Positions 1 to 8,356 of a stretch of DNA of 64,000 bases are shown here, piece by piece. Under the pieces are notes generated by a model. The model had not been told where the DNA came from. It was given only the letters and a program-made list of their open reading frames with translations, and did not search any database. The DNA comes from Berkiella sp963803015 (GTDB taxonomy: Bacteria; Pseudomonadota; Gammaproteobacteria; Berkiellales; Berkiellaceae), in contig CAWDKV010000011.1 of NCBI GenBank assembly GCA_963803015.1, positions 124,001-188,000 on the forward strand, given 5' to 3'. The position numbers and the translations under genes are program-made. The number at the start of each line of letters is the position of its first letter. Position 1 is the stretch's first letter.

Positions 1-182
1 TGCTCTATTCGGCACAAATATTCTTTTGCTGCTTGGACCGTTGTAATAGGGGGCACACAATTGGGCATCACAATTGCCCGTTTAAACTGTTTGGCACTAT
101 TGGCAACGGTTGTGTCTAAATAAGAAAAGTCTCTTAGATGGCAGTGCCAGTCATCAGGATATACAATTTCTAACTCATTCAT
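1..182 (-). CDS. pyrC: dihydroorotase, N-terminal part (cut by window edge)
   Basis: This is the first ~60 codons of a minus-strand gene that runs off the left edge. The translation starts MNELEIVYPDDWHCHLRD and contains the HxH zinc motif (WHCHLRD) and the IVMPNCVPP segment typical of class II (PyrC-type) dihydroorotase. That enzyme closes carbamoyl-aspartate to dihydroorotate in cytoplasmic pyrimidine synthesis. The ATG at 180-182 overlaps the TGA of the upstream DUF1841 gene as ATGA, so translation is probably coupled. The gene is the last visible member of the metG-rnfB-nth-DUF1841 run. The catalytic C-terminal residues lie outside the window. Confidence 0.9.
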   Translation of the reverse strand, partial: MNELEIVYPDDWHCHLRDFSYLDTTVANSAKQFKRAIVMPNCVPPITTVQAAKEYLCRIE

Positions 183-604
183 CGCAGAGCTCTTAAGCTG
201 GTAATATATTTTTTTTCATTGAAAGCTTTGTTGTGTTTAGAGACTTGATAAACTTCCTCCACCAAGCAGTGCATCATTTTATGTTCCACTACAGTTTTAT
301 CTTGATATTTTTTTAATAGTTTCTCATAGATTGGGCGAACGCCCGTTGGCTTATTAATACTCACTTGCTCAATGATGGCCACATGCAACCCAAGATGGAG
401 AAAAGGATTATGATCTAATTCAAATTTCTCTTCTTTTAAATCGTTGAAGGAATGGGAACCTTCAAATATCGCATGATATTCGGGGTGTCTTTGGATAACA
501 TCCACTAAGATACTTTCCATGGGGGTGAGCACTTGCTGTTTTAGACCTTTCTGCCAAGCGTCAAAGTAAACCTGCCTTAAAGCCACAGGGGAATTATCCT
601 GCAT
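179..604 (-). CDS. DUF1841 family protein
   Basis: A 141-residue soluble protein that matches the DUF1841 family in length and pattern. It has a conserved HPEYH stretch near residue 40, a DHNPFLHLGLHVAI segment near residue 65, and a C-terminal H-x2-MHCLVEEVY helix. The family is widespread in gamma- and betaproteobacteria and has no established biochemical role. The many conserved histidines and glutamates could suggest metal binding, but that is inference. It overlaps the end of nth by 11 bases and the start of pyrC by 4, so it is an internal operon gene. Confidence 0.85.
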   Translation of the reverse strand: MQDNSPVALRQVYFDAWQKGLKQQVLTPMESILVDVIQRHPEYHAIFEGSHSFNDLKEEKFELDHNPFLHLGLHVAIIEQVSINKPTGVRPIYEKLLKKYQDKTVVEHKMMHCLVEEVYQVSKHNKAFNEKKYITSLRALR

Positions 605-1250
605 GAGATTTTTCCTTTACACCATTTTTTTGAGGATATTCACACAAATCAACAATCAAGCATGTTGTACATTTTGGTTTCCTAGCCGTACAAGTGTAAC
701 GGCCATGCAAAATGAGCCAATGGTGCGCATCTTTGAGATAAGGTTTAGGAACAGCTTTTAATAAATTGTGCTCTACTTCAAGCGGTGTTTTGCCAATTGC
801 CAATTTGGTGCGATTGGCGACGCGGAAAATATGGGTGTCGACTGCTATGGTGTGCTGGTCAAAAGCTGTATTTAAAACAACGTTAGCTGTTTTTCGGCCA
901 ACGCCTGGTAGCGCTTCTAGATCTTCACGAGTACAAGGAACTTGGGAGTGGTGTTTTTTGGCCAATATCTCACATGTTTTTAAAATGTTTTTCGCTTTAG
1001 TGTTATAAAGACCAATCGTTTTAATCGCGTCTTTTAATTGTTCTTCCCCTAATTTAAGAAGCGCTTTAGGCGTATTGGCTCGAGCAAAGAGAATTTTTGT
1101 TGCTTTGTTAACGCTGACATCGGTCGCTTGCGCAGAGAGGATGACAGCAATTAATAATTCAAAAGGGGTTTGATAGTGTAATTCTGTCGTGGGGTCAGGG
1201 TTTTGCTGTTTAAAGCGTTCAAAAATCTCTTCTCTTTTATGTTTATTCAT
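594..1250 (-). CDS. nth: endonuclease III
   Basis: A base-excision-repair DNA glycosylase/AP lyase for oxidised pyrimidines. The helix-hairpin-helix LPGVGRKTANVV carries the catalytic lysine, VDTHIFRVANR carries the catalytic aspartate, and the C-terminal C-x6-C-x2-C-x5-C pattern (CTARKPKCTTCLIVDLC) ligates the 4Fe-4S cluster. I place the start at ATG 1250 (MNKHKREEIFERF), which aligns with E. coli Nth (MNKAKR), rather than at the in-frame ATG 15 bases upstream. The start overlaps the end of the rnfB-like gene by 8 bases. The nth-rnf association is conserved in gammaproteobacteria. Confidence 0.95.
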   Translation of the reverse strand: MNKHKREEIFERFKQQNPDPTTELHYQTPFELLIAVILSAQATDVSVNKATKILFARANTPKALLKLGEEQLKDAIKTIGLYNTKAKNILKTCEILAKKHHSQVPCTREDLEALPGVGRKTANVVLNTAFDQHTIAVDTHIFRVANRTKLAIGKTPLEVEHNLLKAVPKPYLKDAHHWLILHGRYTCTARKPKCTTCLIVDLCEYPQKNGVKEKSHAG

Positions 1251-1644
1251 TGGGCTCATGTCCAATATATGAAGGAAATTTTTGCTTTTTTTCCAGAGCG
1301 CGTGTCAGACAATCTTCTAAGGCACTCTTAAAATCGACTGTCGCAGCAAGCTTATCAGCTCTTTCTTTTTCTTGTGCATTTTTGGCCAGTCTCGCTTTTC
1401 TAGCGTGTCGACGTTGTTTAGCACTATCCGCACTTTTTTCATCGATAGATGGAGTCAATTCAATACAAGAAACCGGACAGGGGGGTAAACAAAGTTGACA
1501 CCCCGTGCAATATTCCGTTAAGACCACATGCATTTGTTTAGTTGCACCGATAATGGCATCGAAAGGACAGGCATCAATGCATTTGGTACAGCCAATACAG
1601 GCGCTCTCAATGATAGTGGCAACTTGCTTTTTTGTGGCAGTCAT
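1243..1644 (-). CDS. rnfB: RnfB-like 2x[4Fe-4S] ferredoxin, short form
   Basis: A 133-residue protein with two ferredoxin cluster motifs, CIGCTKCIDACP (near residue 16) and CTGCQLCLPPCP (near residue 46). A lysine/arginine/alanine-rich helical tail follows. The pair of motifs and the position next to nth resemble RnfB/RsxB of the Rnf electron-transport complex. Canonical RnfB also has an N-terminal membrane anchor and an extra Fe-S domain, and both are missing here. No rnfA, C, D, G or E gene is adjacent. It is most likely a soluble electron carrier derived from RnfB. It follows metG after only 3 bases and overlaps nth. Confidence 0.8.
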   Translation of the reverse strand: MTATKKQVATIIESACIGCTKCIDACPFDAIIGATKQMHVVLTEYCTGCQLCLPPCPVSCIELTPSIDEKSADSAKQRRHARKARLAKNAQEKERADKLAATVDFKSALEDCLTRALEKKQKFPSYIGHEPNE

Positions 1645-1647
1645 TAC

Positions 1648-3696
1648 TTACTTGACTCGCATCCCAGGCTCGGCGCCGGCATGCGGTTCTAAAATCCATA
1701 AGTCTTTCCCACCAGGGCCTGCAGCTAAGACCATCCCTTCTGACATCCCAAAGCGCATTTTGCGTGGTGCAAGATTGGCAACCATTACTGTTAATTTACC
1801 GATAAGATCTTCAGGAGCATAGGCGGATTTAATACCTGCGAAGACTTGACGTTGTTCGCTGCCAATATCAAGAGTAAGCTTTAATAATTTATCTGCGCCC
1901 TCAACGGATTCCGCAGCCACTATTTTGGCAATCCTCAGATCAATTTTTGCAAAATCTTCATAGCTAATATACTCGCCTGCTGATTCTGCTGCTTTTTCTT
2001 TTTCAACTGGAGCGGGCGGGGGTGTTTCATTTTCCATCTTTTCGCTTTTTCCTTTTTCTAAAAGAAGTTCGATGCTTTTAGGATCAATACGTTGGATCAA
2101 GGGCTGATAAGCTAAAATGCTATGATCCAAAAGCGGTTTTTCAATATCTTGCCATGATAGGGGGGCGATATTTAAAAAGTGTTCAACATTTTTCACCAAA
2201 GCCGGTATGACCGGTTTTAAATAAAGTGAGAGTAATCGGAACAAATTGATCCCCTGACTGCAAATATCTTGCACGAGAGGTATGCTTTCACTTTTTTTAG
2301 CAAGCTCCCAGGGCTTCTTTTCATCAATAAATTGATTCGCTAAATCAGCAAGTGACATAATCTCACGTATAGCGCGGTGCGTTTGTCTATTTGAAAAATT
2401 ATTGAGAATAGAATCTTTTGCTTCAACGAAACGCGCCATTAGAGCTGGATCTAGCAATTCTTTCGATAATTTTCCAGCAAAATGCTTGGTGATAAAAGAG
2501 GCACAACGACTCGCAATATTGATATATTTGCCAACCAAATCGGCATTAACTCGGTTGGTAAAGTCTTCTAAATTCAAATCTAAATCGTCAATGCCATCAT
2601 TTAATTTGGCTGCAAAGTAATAGCGTAAGTATTCAGGATTGAGCACTTCCAAATAGTGTTGGGCCGAAATAAAAGTGCCACGAGATTTTGACATTTTTTG
2701 ACCATTAATGGTTAAAAAGCCATGCGCATAGATGGCTGTTGGCGTTCTATAACCACTGCCAGCGAGCATAGCCGGCCAAAACAAGGCATGAAAGTAAACA
2801 ATATCTTTACCAATAAAATGATAGAGTTCATAAGGGCTATCTTTACCCCAGAAATCTTCAAATTTGGCTTTGTGGGTTTTATCACACCAATTTTTAAAAC
2901 TGGCCATATACCCAATTGGGGCGTCCATCCAAACATAAAAATATTTATTTTCAGTATCAGGAATGGCAAAACCAAAATAAGGGCCATCGCGTGTGATATC
3001 CCATGCTTTTAAACCTGTGGTAAACCATTCATTGAGTTTATTCACAATTTGCGGTTGTAGATGATCCTGCTTTGTCCAGTTTTCTAAAAGAGAAGCATAA
3101 TTTTGCAGATTGAAGAAATAATGTTCAGTGGAGCGTTCTTCTGGACGTGTGCCTGAAATGACTGAAATAGGGTTTTTGAGATCAGTTGGGCTATAAGTTG
3201 CTCCACAGACTTCACAATTATCTCCGTATTGATCTTTGGCACCACAGCTAGGACATTCGCCTTTGACATAGCGGTCCGGCAAAAACATATTTTTGACGGC
3301 ATCATAAGCTTGCGTAATCGTTTTGCTGACTATATCGCCTTTTTCGCGGAGCTTGGTATAAATTTCGCTAGCGAGAATTTTGTTTTCTGGAGAATGGGTT
3401 GTATAAAAATTGTCCATATCAATATGAAACGCAGCAAGCACTGCTTTTTGCTGCAAATGCACCTGGTTGACGAGCGTTTCGGGATCAATATGAAGTTTTT
3501 CGGCTTGCAGCATAATCGGGGTGCCGTGCGCATCACTACCACAAACATGGATGCACTCATTACCAATCAAGCGATGCATTCTTACCCAAATATCACTTTG
3601 AATGTACTCTACCATATGCCCAAGATGAGGGGGGGCATTGGCATAAGGTAAGGCACTCGTCACAAGAATGGTCCGTTTAGGGGAATTCGCTTGCAT
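1648..3696 (-). CDS. metG: methionine--tRNA ligase
   Basis: A 682-residue class I synthetase charging tRNA-Met. The HIGH-type signature is PPHLGHMVEY near residue 24. The zinc-knuckle cysteines lie in CPSC...CEVCG around residues 143-160, and KMSKS is near residue 331. A linker rich in Glu/Pro/Ala (around 550) leads to a C-terminal EMAPII-like tRNA-binding domain beginning near ISYEDFAKIDLRIAKI, which dimerises the enzyme in the long-form MetG. The length agrees with E. coli MetG (677). It is the first gene of the run leading to rnfB, nth, DUF1841 and pyrC, and is divergent from mrp. Confidence 0.97.
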   Translation of the reverse strand: MQANSPKRTILVTSALPYANAPPHLGHMVEYIQSDIWVRMHRLIGNECIHVCGSDAHGTPIMLQAEKLHIDPETLVNQVHLQQKAVLAAFHIDMDNFYTTHSPENKILASEIYTKLREKGDIVSKTITQAYDAVKNMFLPDRYVKGECPSCGAKDQYGDNCEVCGATYSPTDLKNPISVISGTRPEERSTEHYFFNLQNYASLLENWTKQDHLQPQIVNKLNEWFTTGLKAWDITRDGPYFGFAIPDTENKYFYVWMDAPIGYMASFKNWCDKTHKAKFEDFWGKDSPYELYHFIGKDIVYFHALFWPAMLAGSGYRTPTAIYAHGFLTINGQKMSKSRGTFISAQHYLEVLNPEYLRYYFAAKLNDGIDDLDLNLEDFTNRVNADLVGKYINIASRCASFITKHFAGKLSKELLDPALMARFVEAKDSILNNFSNRQTHRAIREIMSLADLANQFIDEKKPWELAKKSESIPLVQDICSQGINLFRLLSLYLKPVIPALVKNVEHFLNIAPLSWQDIEKPLLDHSILAYQPLIQRIDPKSIELLLEKGKSEKMENETPPPAPVEKEKAAESAGEYISYEDFAKIDLRIAKIVAAESVEGADKLLKLTLDIGSEQRQVFAGIKSAYAPEDLIGKLTVMVANLAPRKMRFGMSEGMVLAAGPGGKDLWILEPHAGAEPGMRVK

Positions 3697-3794
3697 GGTC
3701 TACTCTACTCTTTCCTATCCATAATACTCATTACTATACCGATTTATAGGTTTGAGTGCTAGAATTGGAACAATATCAGAACAAGGGTGAGAGA

Positions 3795-4883
3795 ATGATC
3801 AAGGCCACTTTGCAGGCAATTGAAGCCGCGCTACAAACTGTTGTAGATCCTACACTGAACCAAGATTTGGTGAGTGCCCAAATTGTTCGTGATATCCAAA
3901 TTTTAGGCGATAAAATAAGTCTGACCCTGCTTTATCCCTATCCCATTTTGCAAGAAATCCCCCACTTAAAACAAGCGATTAGCGAAGTTATTCACAGCGC
4001 TTTCCCTGATTACAAACTAGATTTAGTTATCCAATCTAAAATTAATAGACATGTCGTGCAATCAGGATTAAAACCTAAGTCTGTTATCAAAAATATTATA
4101 GCTGTGGGTTCGGGGAAAGGGGGCGTTGGTAAATCTACAGTCTCGATTAATTTGGCTTTAGCCTTAAAAGCGCTTGGCGCAAAAGTGGCCCTTCTTGATG
4201 CTGATATTTATGGACCTAGTCAGCCGCGGATGTTGGGTAAAGGGACTGAGCGCGCTCGGACAATAAATAAGAAACTCATCCCGATCGAAAATTACGGTAT
4301 AGAATCTATTTCTATTGGTTATTTGATAGATGAACAAAGCCCTATGGTTTGGCGGGGTCCAATGGTTAGTGGGGCCTTACAACAATTACTAAATGATACA
4401 GCCTGGTCAGAATGTGATTATATGATTATTGATTTACCGCCTGGCACAGGAGACATTCAATTAACTTTAGCGCAGAAAATTCCTCTCGCAGGTGCGGTGA
4501 TTGTGACCACCCCGCAAGATATTGCTTTATTGGATGCCAAAAAAGCTTGTCATATGTTTAATAAAGTAAATGTGAAAGTATTAGGCCTAATTGAAAATAT
4601 GAGCTGGCATCAATGTAGTCAATGTCAGCATATAGACGCCATTTTTGGTCAAGGGGGGGGAGAGGTGATGGCCGCTGAATTTGCTGTCCCCTTACTCGGA
4701 CAACTGCCGCTTCTTGCGTCGATCCGTCAATGGAGTGATGCAGGTCAACCTATTATCATCGCTGAGCCAGATGGCATGATTGCGCAAACTTTTTTAAATA
4801 TTGCCAAGCGATTGAGTGGGCATTTAGCACAGCAGGAAATCGACAATGGCGCAATGCTAGCTAGCGTTGTTGTTCATGAATAA
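3795..4883 (+). CDS. apbC: Mrp/ApbC-type iron-sulfur cluster carrier ATPase
   Basis: A P-loop ATPase that binds and transfers Fe-S clusters to apoproteins in the cytoplasm. An N-terminal MIP18/DUF59-like domain (about residues 1-85) precedes the deviant Walker A GSGKGGVGKSTVSINLA, the ADIYGPSQPRM switch region and a MIIDLPPGTGD Walker B. A CSQC motif in the C-terminal part is the expected cluster-binding CxxC. I chose ATG 3795 (MIKATLQAIE), preceded by a GGGTGAGAG ribosome site. An in-frame GTG at 3756 would add 13 atypical residues. It is divergent from metG, an arrangement also known in other gammaproteobacteria. Confidence 0.93.
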   Translation: MIKATLQAIEAALQTVVDPTLNQDLVSAQIVRDIQILGDKISLTLLYPYPILQEIPHLKQAISEVIHSAFPDYKLDLVIQSKINRHVVQSGLKPKSVIKNIIAVGSGKGGVGKSTVSINLALALKALGAKVALLDADIYGPSQPRMLGKGTERARTINKKLIPIENYGIESISIGYLIDEQSPMVWRGPMVSGALQQLLNDTAWSECDYMIIDLPPGTGDIQLTLAQKIPLAGAVIVTTPQDIALLDAKKACHMFNKVNVKVLGLIENMSWHQCSQCQHIDAIFGQGGGEVMAAEFAVPLLGQLPLLASIRQWSDAGQPIIIAEPDGMIAQTFLNIAKRLSGHLAQQEIDNGAMLASVVVHE

Positions 4884-4915
4884 TAACCAGTCCATTAATA
4901 ATAAGGAAGGGATGT

Positions 4916-5482
4916 ATGACAATTAAATCTGATAAATGGATCCGAAAAATGGCGACTGAGCATCGCATGATTGAGCCTTTTACGGGATCACAAGTGCGCT
5001 ACATCGGGGGAGAAAAGGTGGTCTCTTATGGTACTTCTAGTTATGGCTATGATGTACGTTGCGCCAACGAATTTAAAATTTTTACCAATATTAAATCGAG
5101 CATAGTTGATCCTAAAAATTTTGATGACAATAGCTTTGTCAATTTTACTGGCGATATTTGTATCATTCCACCCAACTCCTTTGTTTTGGCAAGAACAGTC
5201 GAGTATTTTCGTATACCGCGTAGTGTTCTGACCATTTGCTTAGGAAAATCTACTTACGCAAGATGTGGGATCATTGTGAATGTCACACCCTTGGAGCCAG
5301 AATGGGAAGGTCAGGTCACTTTAGAGTTTTCAAATACAACCCCTCTTCCTGCAAAAATTTATGCCAATGAAGGTGTTGCGCAAATGCTATTTTTGCAATC
5401 AGATGAGATTTGTGAAACCTCTTACCTTGATCGGGGTGGCAAATACCAAGGACAAAAAGGCGTTACATTACCCGTGACATGA
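4916..5482 (+). CDS. dcd: dCTP deaminase
   Basis: A 188-residue trimeric deaminase converting dCTP to dUTP for thymidylate synthesis. Family motifs are present: GKSTYARCGI, then PLEPEWEGQVTLEFSN with the catalytic glutamate, and the C-terminal RGGKYQGQKG tail that closes over nucleotide. The length equals the usual 188-193 residues. An AAGGAAGGG ribosome site sits 6 bases before the ATG. It follows mrp by 32 bases and is probably co-transcribed. Its 3' end overlaps a convergent small gene by 15 bases. Confidence 0.96.
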   Translation: MTIKSDKWIRKMATEHRMIEPFTGSQVRYIGGEKVVSYGTSSYGYDVRCANEFKIFTNIKSSIVDPKNFDDNSFVNFTGDICIIPPNSFVLARTVEYFRIPRSVLTICLGKSTYARCGIIVNVTPLEPEWEGQVTLEFSNTTPLPAKIYANEGVAQMLFLQSDEICETSYLDRGGKYQGQKGVTLPVT

Positions 5483-5761
5483 AGGCACATTTTGATTTTG
5501 ATAAGAAGGGCTAGGTATCATTGAAATTATCAATGAAGCAAATTCAACGCCAGCAACCAGAACTAATGAGGCAATGAATGCAGGGACGCCAAATTGGATC
5601 CCTGTCGCTAACGCTCGGGAAAGGGGATAACCAAGAGCATAAGCGCCAACACAAGCATTGGCAAGCGCCGATGCGCCGCCAGCGTAAAAAGGAATACTCC
5701 ACCAGGGGTAGCCTTCGCCTCCATTAACACAAAGAATTTCTTGTACTTCTAGTTCTCTCAT
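5468..5761 (-). CDS. small peptide with double-glycine leader, class II microcin/bacteriocin-like
   Basis: A 97-residue ORF. The first 15 residues, MRELEVQEILCVNGG, match the double-glycine leader pattern of colicin V/cerein-type peptides (MRxLxxxEhxxVxGG). The rest is rich in Gly, Ala and aromatic residues. It contains hydrophobic stretches around residues 27-50 and 55-82, typical of membrane-active class II microcins, and ends SPSYQNQNVPSCHG. An AGATTAA-rich region precedes the ATG, with no strong ribosome site. No peptidase-containing ABC exporter or immunity gene is recognisable next to it. The leader is what is seen; the bacteriocin role is inference. A second peptide with a matching leader lies at 59676-59882. 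Confidence 0.65.
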   Translation of the reverse strand: MRELEVQEILCVNGGEGYPWWSIPFYAGGASALANACVGAYALGYPLSRALATGIQFGVPAFIASLVLVAGVEFASLIISMIPSPSYQNQNVPSCHG

Positions 5762-5778
5762 AACAATATGCCTCGAGA

Positions 5779-6522
5779 TTAAAATTCACTAATTTGTGAT
5801 GTAAGAGAAATGATCGCTCCACTTGCTACTACTTTGTTATGACGAGTTTGTTGCATTTTAACAGGCAAGTAATCTAATTTAATTGCCAGCCACATTAAAG
5901 TTTCATAGCCTTTTTTAGAAGTATGCTTGAGCTTAATCGTATCAAGAACACCAATTTTGGTCCGTAAGCGCTCTGAACCTAAAATAACAAAGCGATAGTC
6001 TTTAATTTTATCGGACTCTACGACCTGATAATTTAGATCATTGAGCCCCTTTTTCAGATCGTTACGTAAATTGAAGGTTTGTGTAATTTTGTCTTGCATT
6101 CCTTCAGTTAAGGAAGGCTGCCAGGGCGTTTTTTTGTTATTATTCCGGACAATTAGATTTTTCCAGTCAAAATAGAGATTGCCTACTTTATGGCGTTTGC
6201 CTTCTTTGATATCGAATTCATAATGCTGGGGTTTGATAACACCGTTTTGCCAAGAAAAAGTCGAGCTTTCAAAATGATGATAGGGCACAAGAGGAATATT
6301 AGGATCTGTTCTGGTCTCGAAATAATATTGCCCATTTTTTTGGTGATAAAGCCTATTAATAGATTCGCCAGCTTTTACGCCATGCCAAAGAATGGCATAA
6401 CGTGCTTCATAAGAAGCAAAAGGAAAGCTCTCAGCTTTGACACCAGGACTTGCCATCCAAATTAAGATAGCCATTAAGGTGCTAAAAAACAAAAAATTGA
6501 GCTGTGAAATTGGGTTTCTCAA
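5779..6522 (-). CDS. DUF3108 domain periplasmic protein
   Basis: A secreted protein of the DUF3108 family, whose function is not established. A hydrophobic signal segment (LNFLFFSTLMAILIWMA) is followed by the domain pattern SYEARYAILWHGVKAGES, FYxWQNG, and a C-terminal YLPVKMQQTRHNKVVASGAI strand region. I place the start at TTG 6522-6520, because an AAGGAA ribosome site lies just upstream and this start overlaps the purN stop as TTGA. The longer in-frame ATG at 6636 would add 38 residues lying inside purN. It is the last gene of purM-purN-DUF3108, an order known in other gammaproteobacteria. Confidence 0.8.
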   Translation of the reverse strand: MRNPISQLNFLFFSTLMAILIWMASPGVKAESFPFASYEARYAILWHGVKAGESINRLYHQKNGQYYFETRTDPNIPLVPYHHFESSTFSWQNGVIKPQHYEFDIKEGKRHKVGNLYFDWKNLIVRNNNKKTPWQPSLTEGMQDKITQTFNLRNDLKKGLNDLNYQVVESDKIKDYRFVILGSERLRTKIGVLDTIKLKHTSKKGYETLMWLAIKLDYLPVKMQQTRHNKVVASGAIISLTSQISEF

Positions 6523-7187
6523 CTTAACGTTCCTTGCGTGATTGGGTGTTGTAGTGACTGCCCTTGTGGATCCAAGGGGATACCATCTAGGGTGGCCCCG
6601 CTCGTGCCGTATTTTAAACGATTTTGCGCAAACCACCTAACAATTTCTGGATAAAGCCAATGTTCTGCTAGGTGAACACGCTGAGTGAGCTCTTCAACTG
6701 TGTCGGTTGATAGAACAGGTACTTTGACTTGGGCAATAATCGGACCGCCATCAAGTTCTGCGGTTACAAAATGGATACTCGCACCGTGTTCTTTTTCTTT
6801 TGCAACGAGAACACGTTGATGCGTATGGAGCCCTTTATATTTAGGTAATAAAGAAGGGTGTACATTCAGCATAGGTGCGACGCTGTTTTGAATAAAGTCT
6901 GGAGATAAAATTCGCATAAAGCCAGCTAAGGCAATTATTTTGGGGTGAAAATTATTCACTGCAGCAAGCAACGCTTCTTCAAATAATGCGCGTGTAGAAT
7001 AGGCTTTGTGATCGACCACTTTCGTGGGGATATTCGCACTTTTGGCGCGAGTAAGACCATAGGCATCAGGGTTATGGCTAATGACACCCACAATTTGATA
7101 ATCCAATCCGGCATTATCAATGAGTGCTTGCAGGTTACTGCCATGACCACCAATCATGACAACAACAGGTAAAAGCGCATTATTCAT
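6519..7187 (-). CDS. purN: phosphoribosylglycinamide formyltransferase
   Basis: A 222-residue GART transferring the formyl group of 10-formyl-THF to glycinamide ribonucleotide, the third step of purine synthesis. GGHGSNLQALID near residue 13 binds the phosphate, ALAGFMRILSP and NVHPSLLPKYKGLHTH carry the catalytic Asn/His pair, and HFVTAELDGGPIIAQ carries the catalytic aspartate. It overlaps the end of purM by 8 bases and the following DUF3108 gene by 4. Confidence 0.95.
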   Translation of the reverse strand: MNNALLPVVVMIGGHGSNLQALIDNAGLDYQIVGVISHNPDAYGLTRAKSANIPTKVVDHKAYSTRALFEEALLAAVNNFHPKIIALAGFMRILSPDFIQNSVAPMLNVHPSLLPKYKGLHTHQRVLVAKEKEHGASIHFVTAELDGGPIIAQVKVPVLSTDTVEELTQRVHLAEHWLYPEIVRWFAQNRLKYGTSGATLDGIPLDPQGQSLQHPITQGTLS

Positions 7188-8223
7188 CTGAAAATTTTAC
7201 CTGTGAGGAACCCATATCGCATGAGGAAATTTCACCAATCACCCAAGCTTTTTCTCCTGCTTGTTTGAGTGCGCTCAGCGCTAAATCGGTATGTTCTTTT
7301 GCAGTACAAATCACCATACCTACACCACAATTAAAAGTGCGTCGCAGCTCAAAACGGGAGAGTTGACCTTTTTCTTGCAACCAGGAGAAAATTTCTGGCA
7401 TATTCCAAGAACGACAATCTATCCATGCTGCGCAATCTTTAGGCAAGATCCGCGGAATATTGTCTATAAAACCGCCACCGGTAATATGTGCCGCGCCTTT
7501 GAGATAGCCCAATTTTGCAATGGCTAACATCGATTTAACGTAGATCCGTGTTGGTTTAAGAAAAAGTTCAGAAAGAGGAACACCTTGCAAGGTCATCGTC
7601 AGTGGCGTTTGTGTTTTTTCGATAAGATGATGAATTAAAGAATAGCCATTAGCATGCGGACCACTTGATGCCAGTGCTATCAAAGTGTCGCCTGGTTTAA
7701 TATTTTTACCTTCTTGTAGCTGAGATTTTTCAATGATCCCAACGCAAAAGCCAGCGAGATCGTAGTCTTTTTTAGCATACATCCCTGGCATTTCAGCGGT
7801 TTCACCGCCAATCAAAGCGACATTAGCCTGTTGACAGCCTTTTGCAATTCCGGTGATAACTTGTTCTGCCACATCTACGTCAAGTTTACCCGTGGCAAAA
7901 TAATCTAAAAAGAAAAGAGGTTCGGCTCCCATGACGGCTAAATCATTGACGCACATAGCAACGAGATCTATGCCGATGGTGTCATGTTGGCCAAGAGCAA
8001 TAGCAAAACGCAGCTTAGTACCCACACCATCTGTTGCGGAAACTAAGACTGGGTTTTGATATTGATTTAAAGGTAATTCAAAACAGCCGCCAAATCCGCC
8101 TAACCCGCCCAAAACGCCTGGTCGATGAGTGAGCGGGACGATTTTCTTTAATCTATCTACAAGTGCATTACCTGCATCAATATCGACACCGGCAGCTTTG
8201 TAGCTAACTTCTTCTGTCATCAT
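7180..8223 (-). CDS. purM: phosphoribosylformylglycinamidine cyclo-ligase (AIR synthetase)
   Basis: A 347-residue enzyme making aminoimidazole ribonucleotide from FGAM with ATP. The N-terminal SYKAAGVDIDAGNALV matches the conserved AIRS start. ATDGVGTKL (near residue 62), the IGIDLVAMCVNDL segment and IGGETAEMPGMY are diagnostic, and AHITGGGFIDNIPRILP lies in the C-terminal domain. An AGGGAC ribosome site precedes the ATG pair. It is the first gene of purM-purN-DUF3108 and is divergent from the DUF2066 gene, as in many gammaproteobacteria. Confidence 0.96.
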   Translation of the reverse strand: MMTEEVSYKAAGVDIDAGNALVDRLKKIVPLTHRPGVLGGLGGFGGCFELPLNQYQNPVLVSATDGVGTKLRFAIALGQHDTIGIDLVAMCVNDLAVMGAEPLFFLDYFATGKLDVDVAEQVITGIAKGCQQANVALIGGETAEMPGMYAKKDYDLAGFCVGIIEKSQLQEGKNIKPGDTLIALASSGPHANGYSLIHHLIEKTQTPLTMTLQGVPLSELFLKPTRIYVKSMLAIAKLGYLKGAAHITGGGFIDNIPRILPKDCAAWIDCRSWNMPEIFSWLQEKGQLSRFELRRTFNCGVGMVICTAKEHTDLALSALKQAGEKAWVIGEISSCDMGSSQVKFSDE

Positions 8224-8356
8224 GGCGTCCCTAAGTGCAAAATTAAATGGCTTATTCTACCAACACATAGTTCTAATTGCGATAATTTTGTAAAATTTGG
8301 GTAGGTTGTTTAACTCTGATATACTTTTGCAAAGACAAAATGCGGGAGACGGGATT

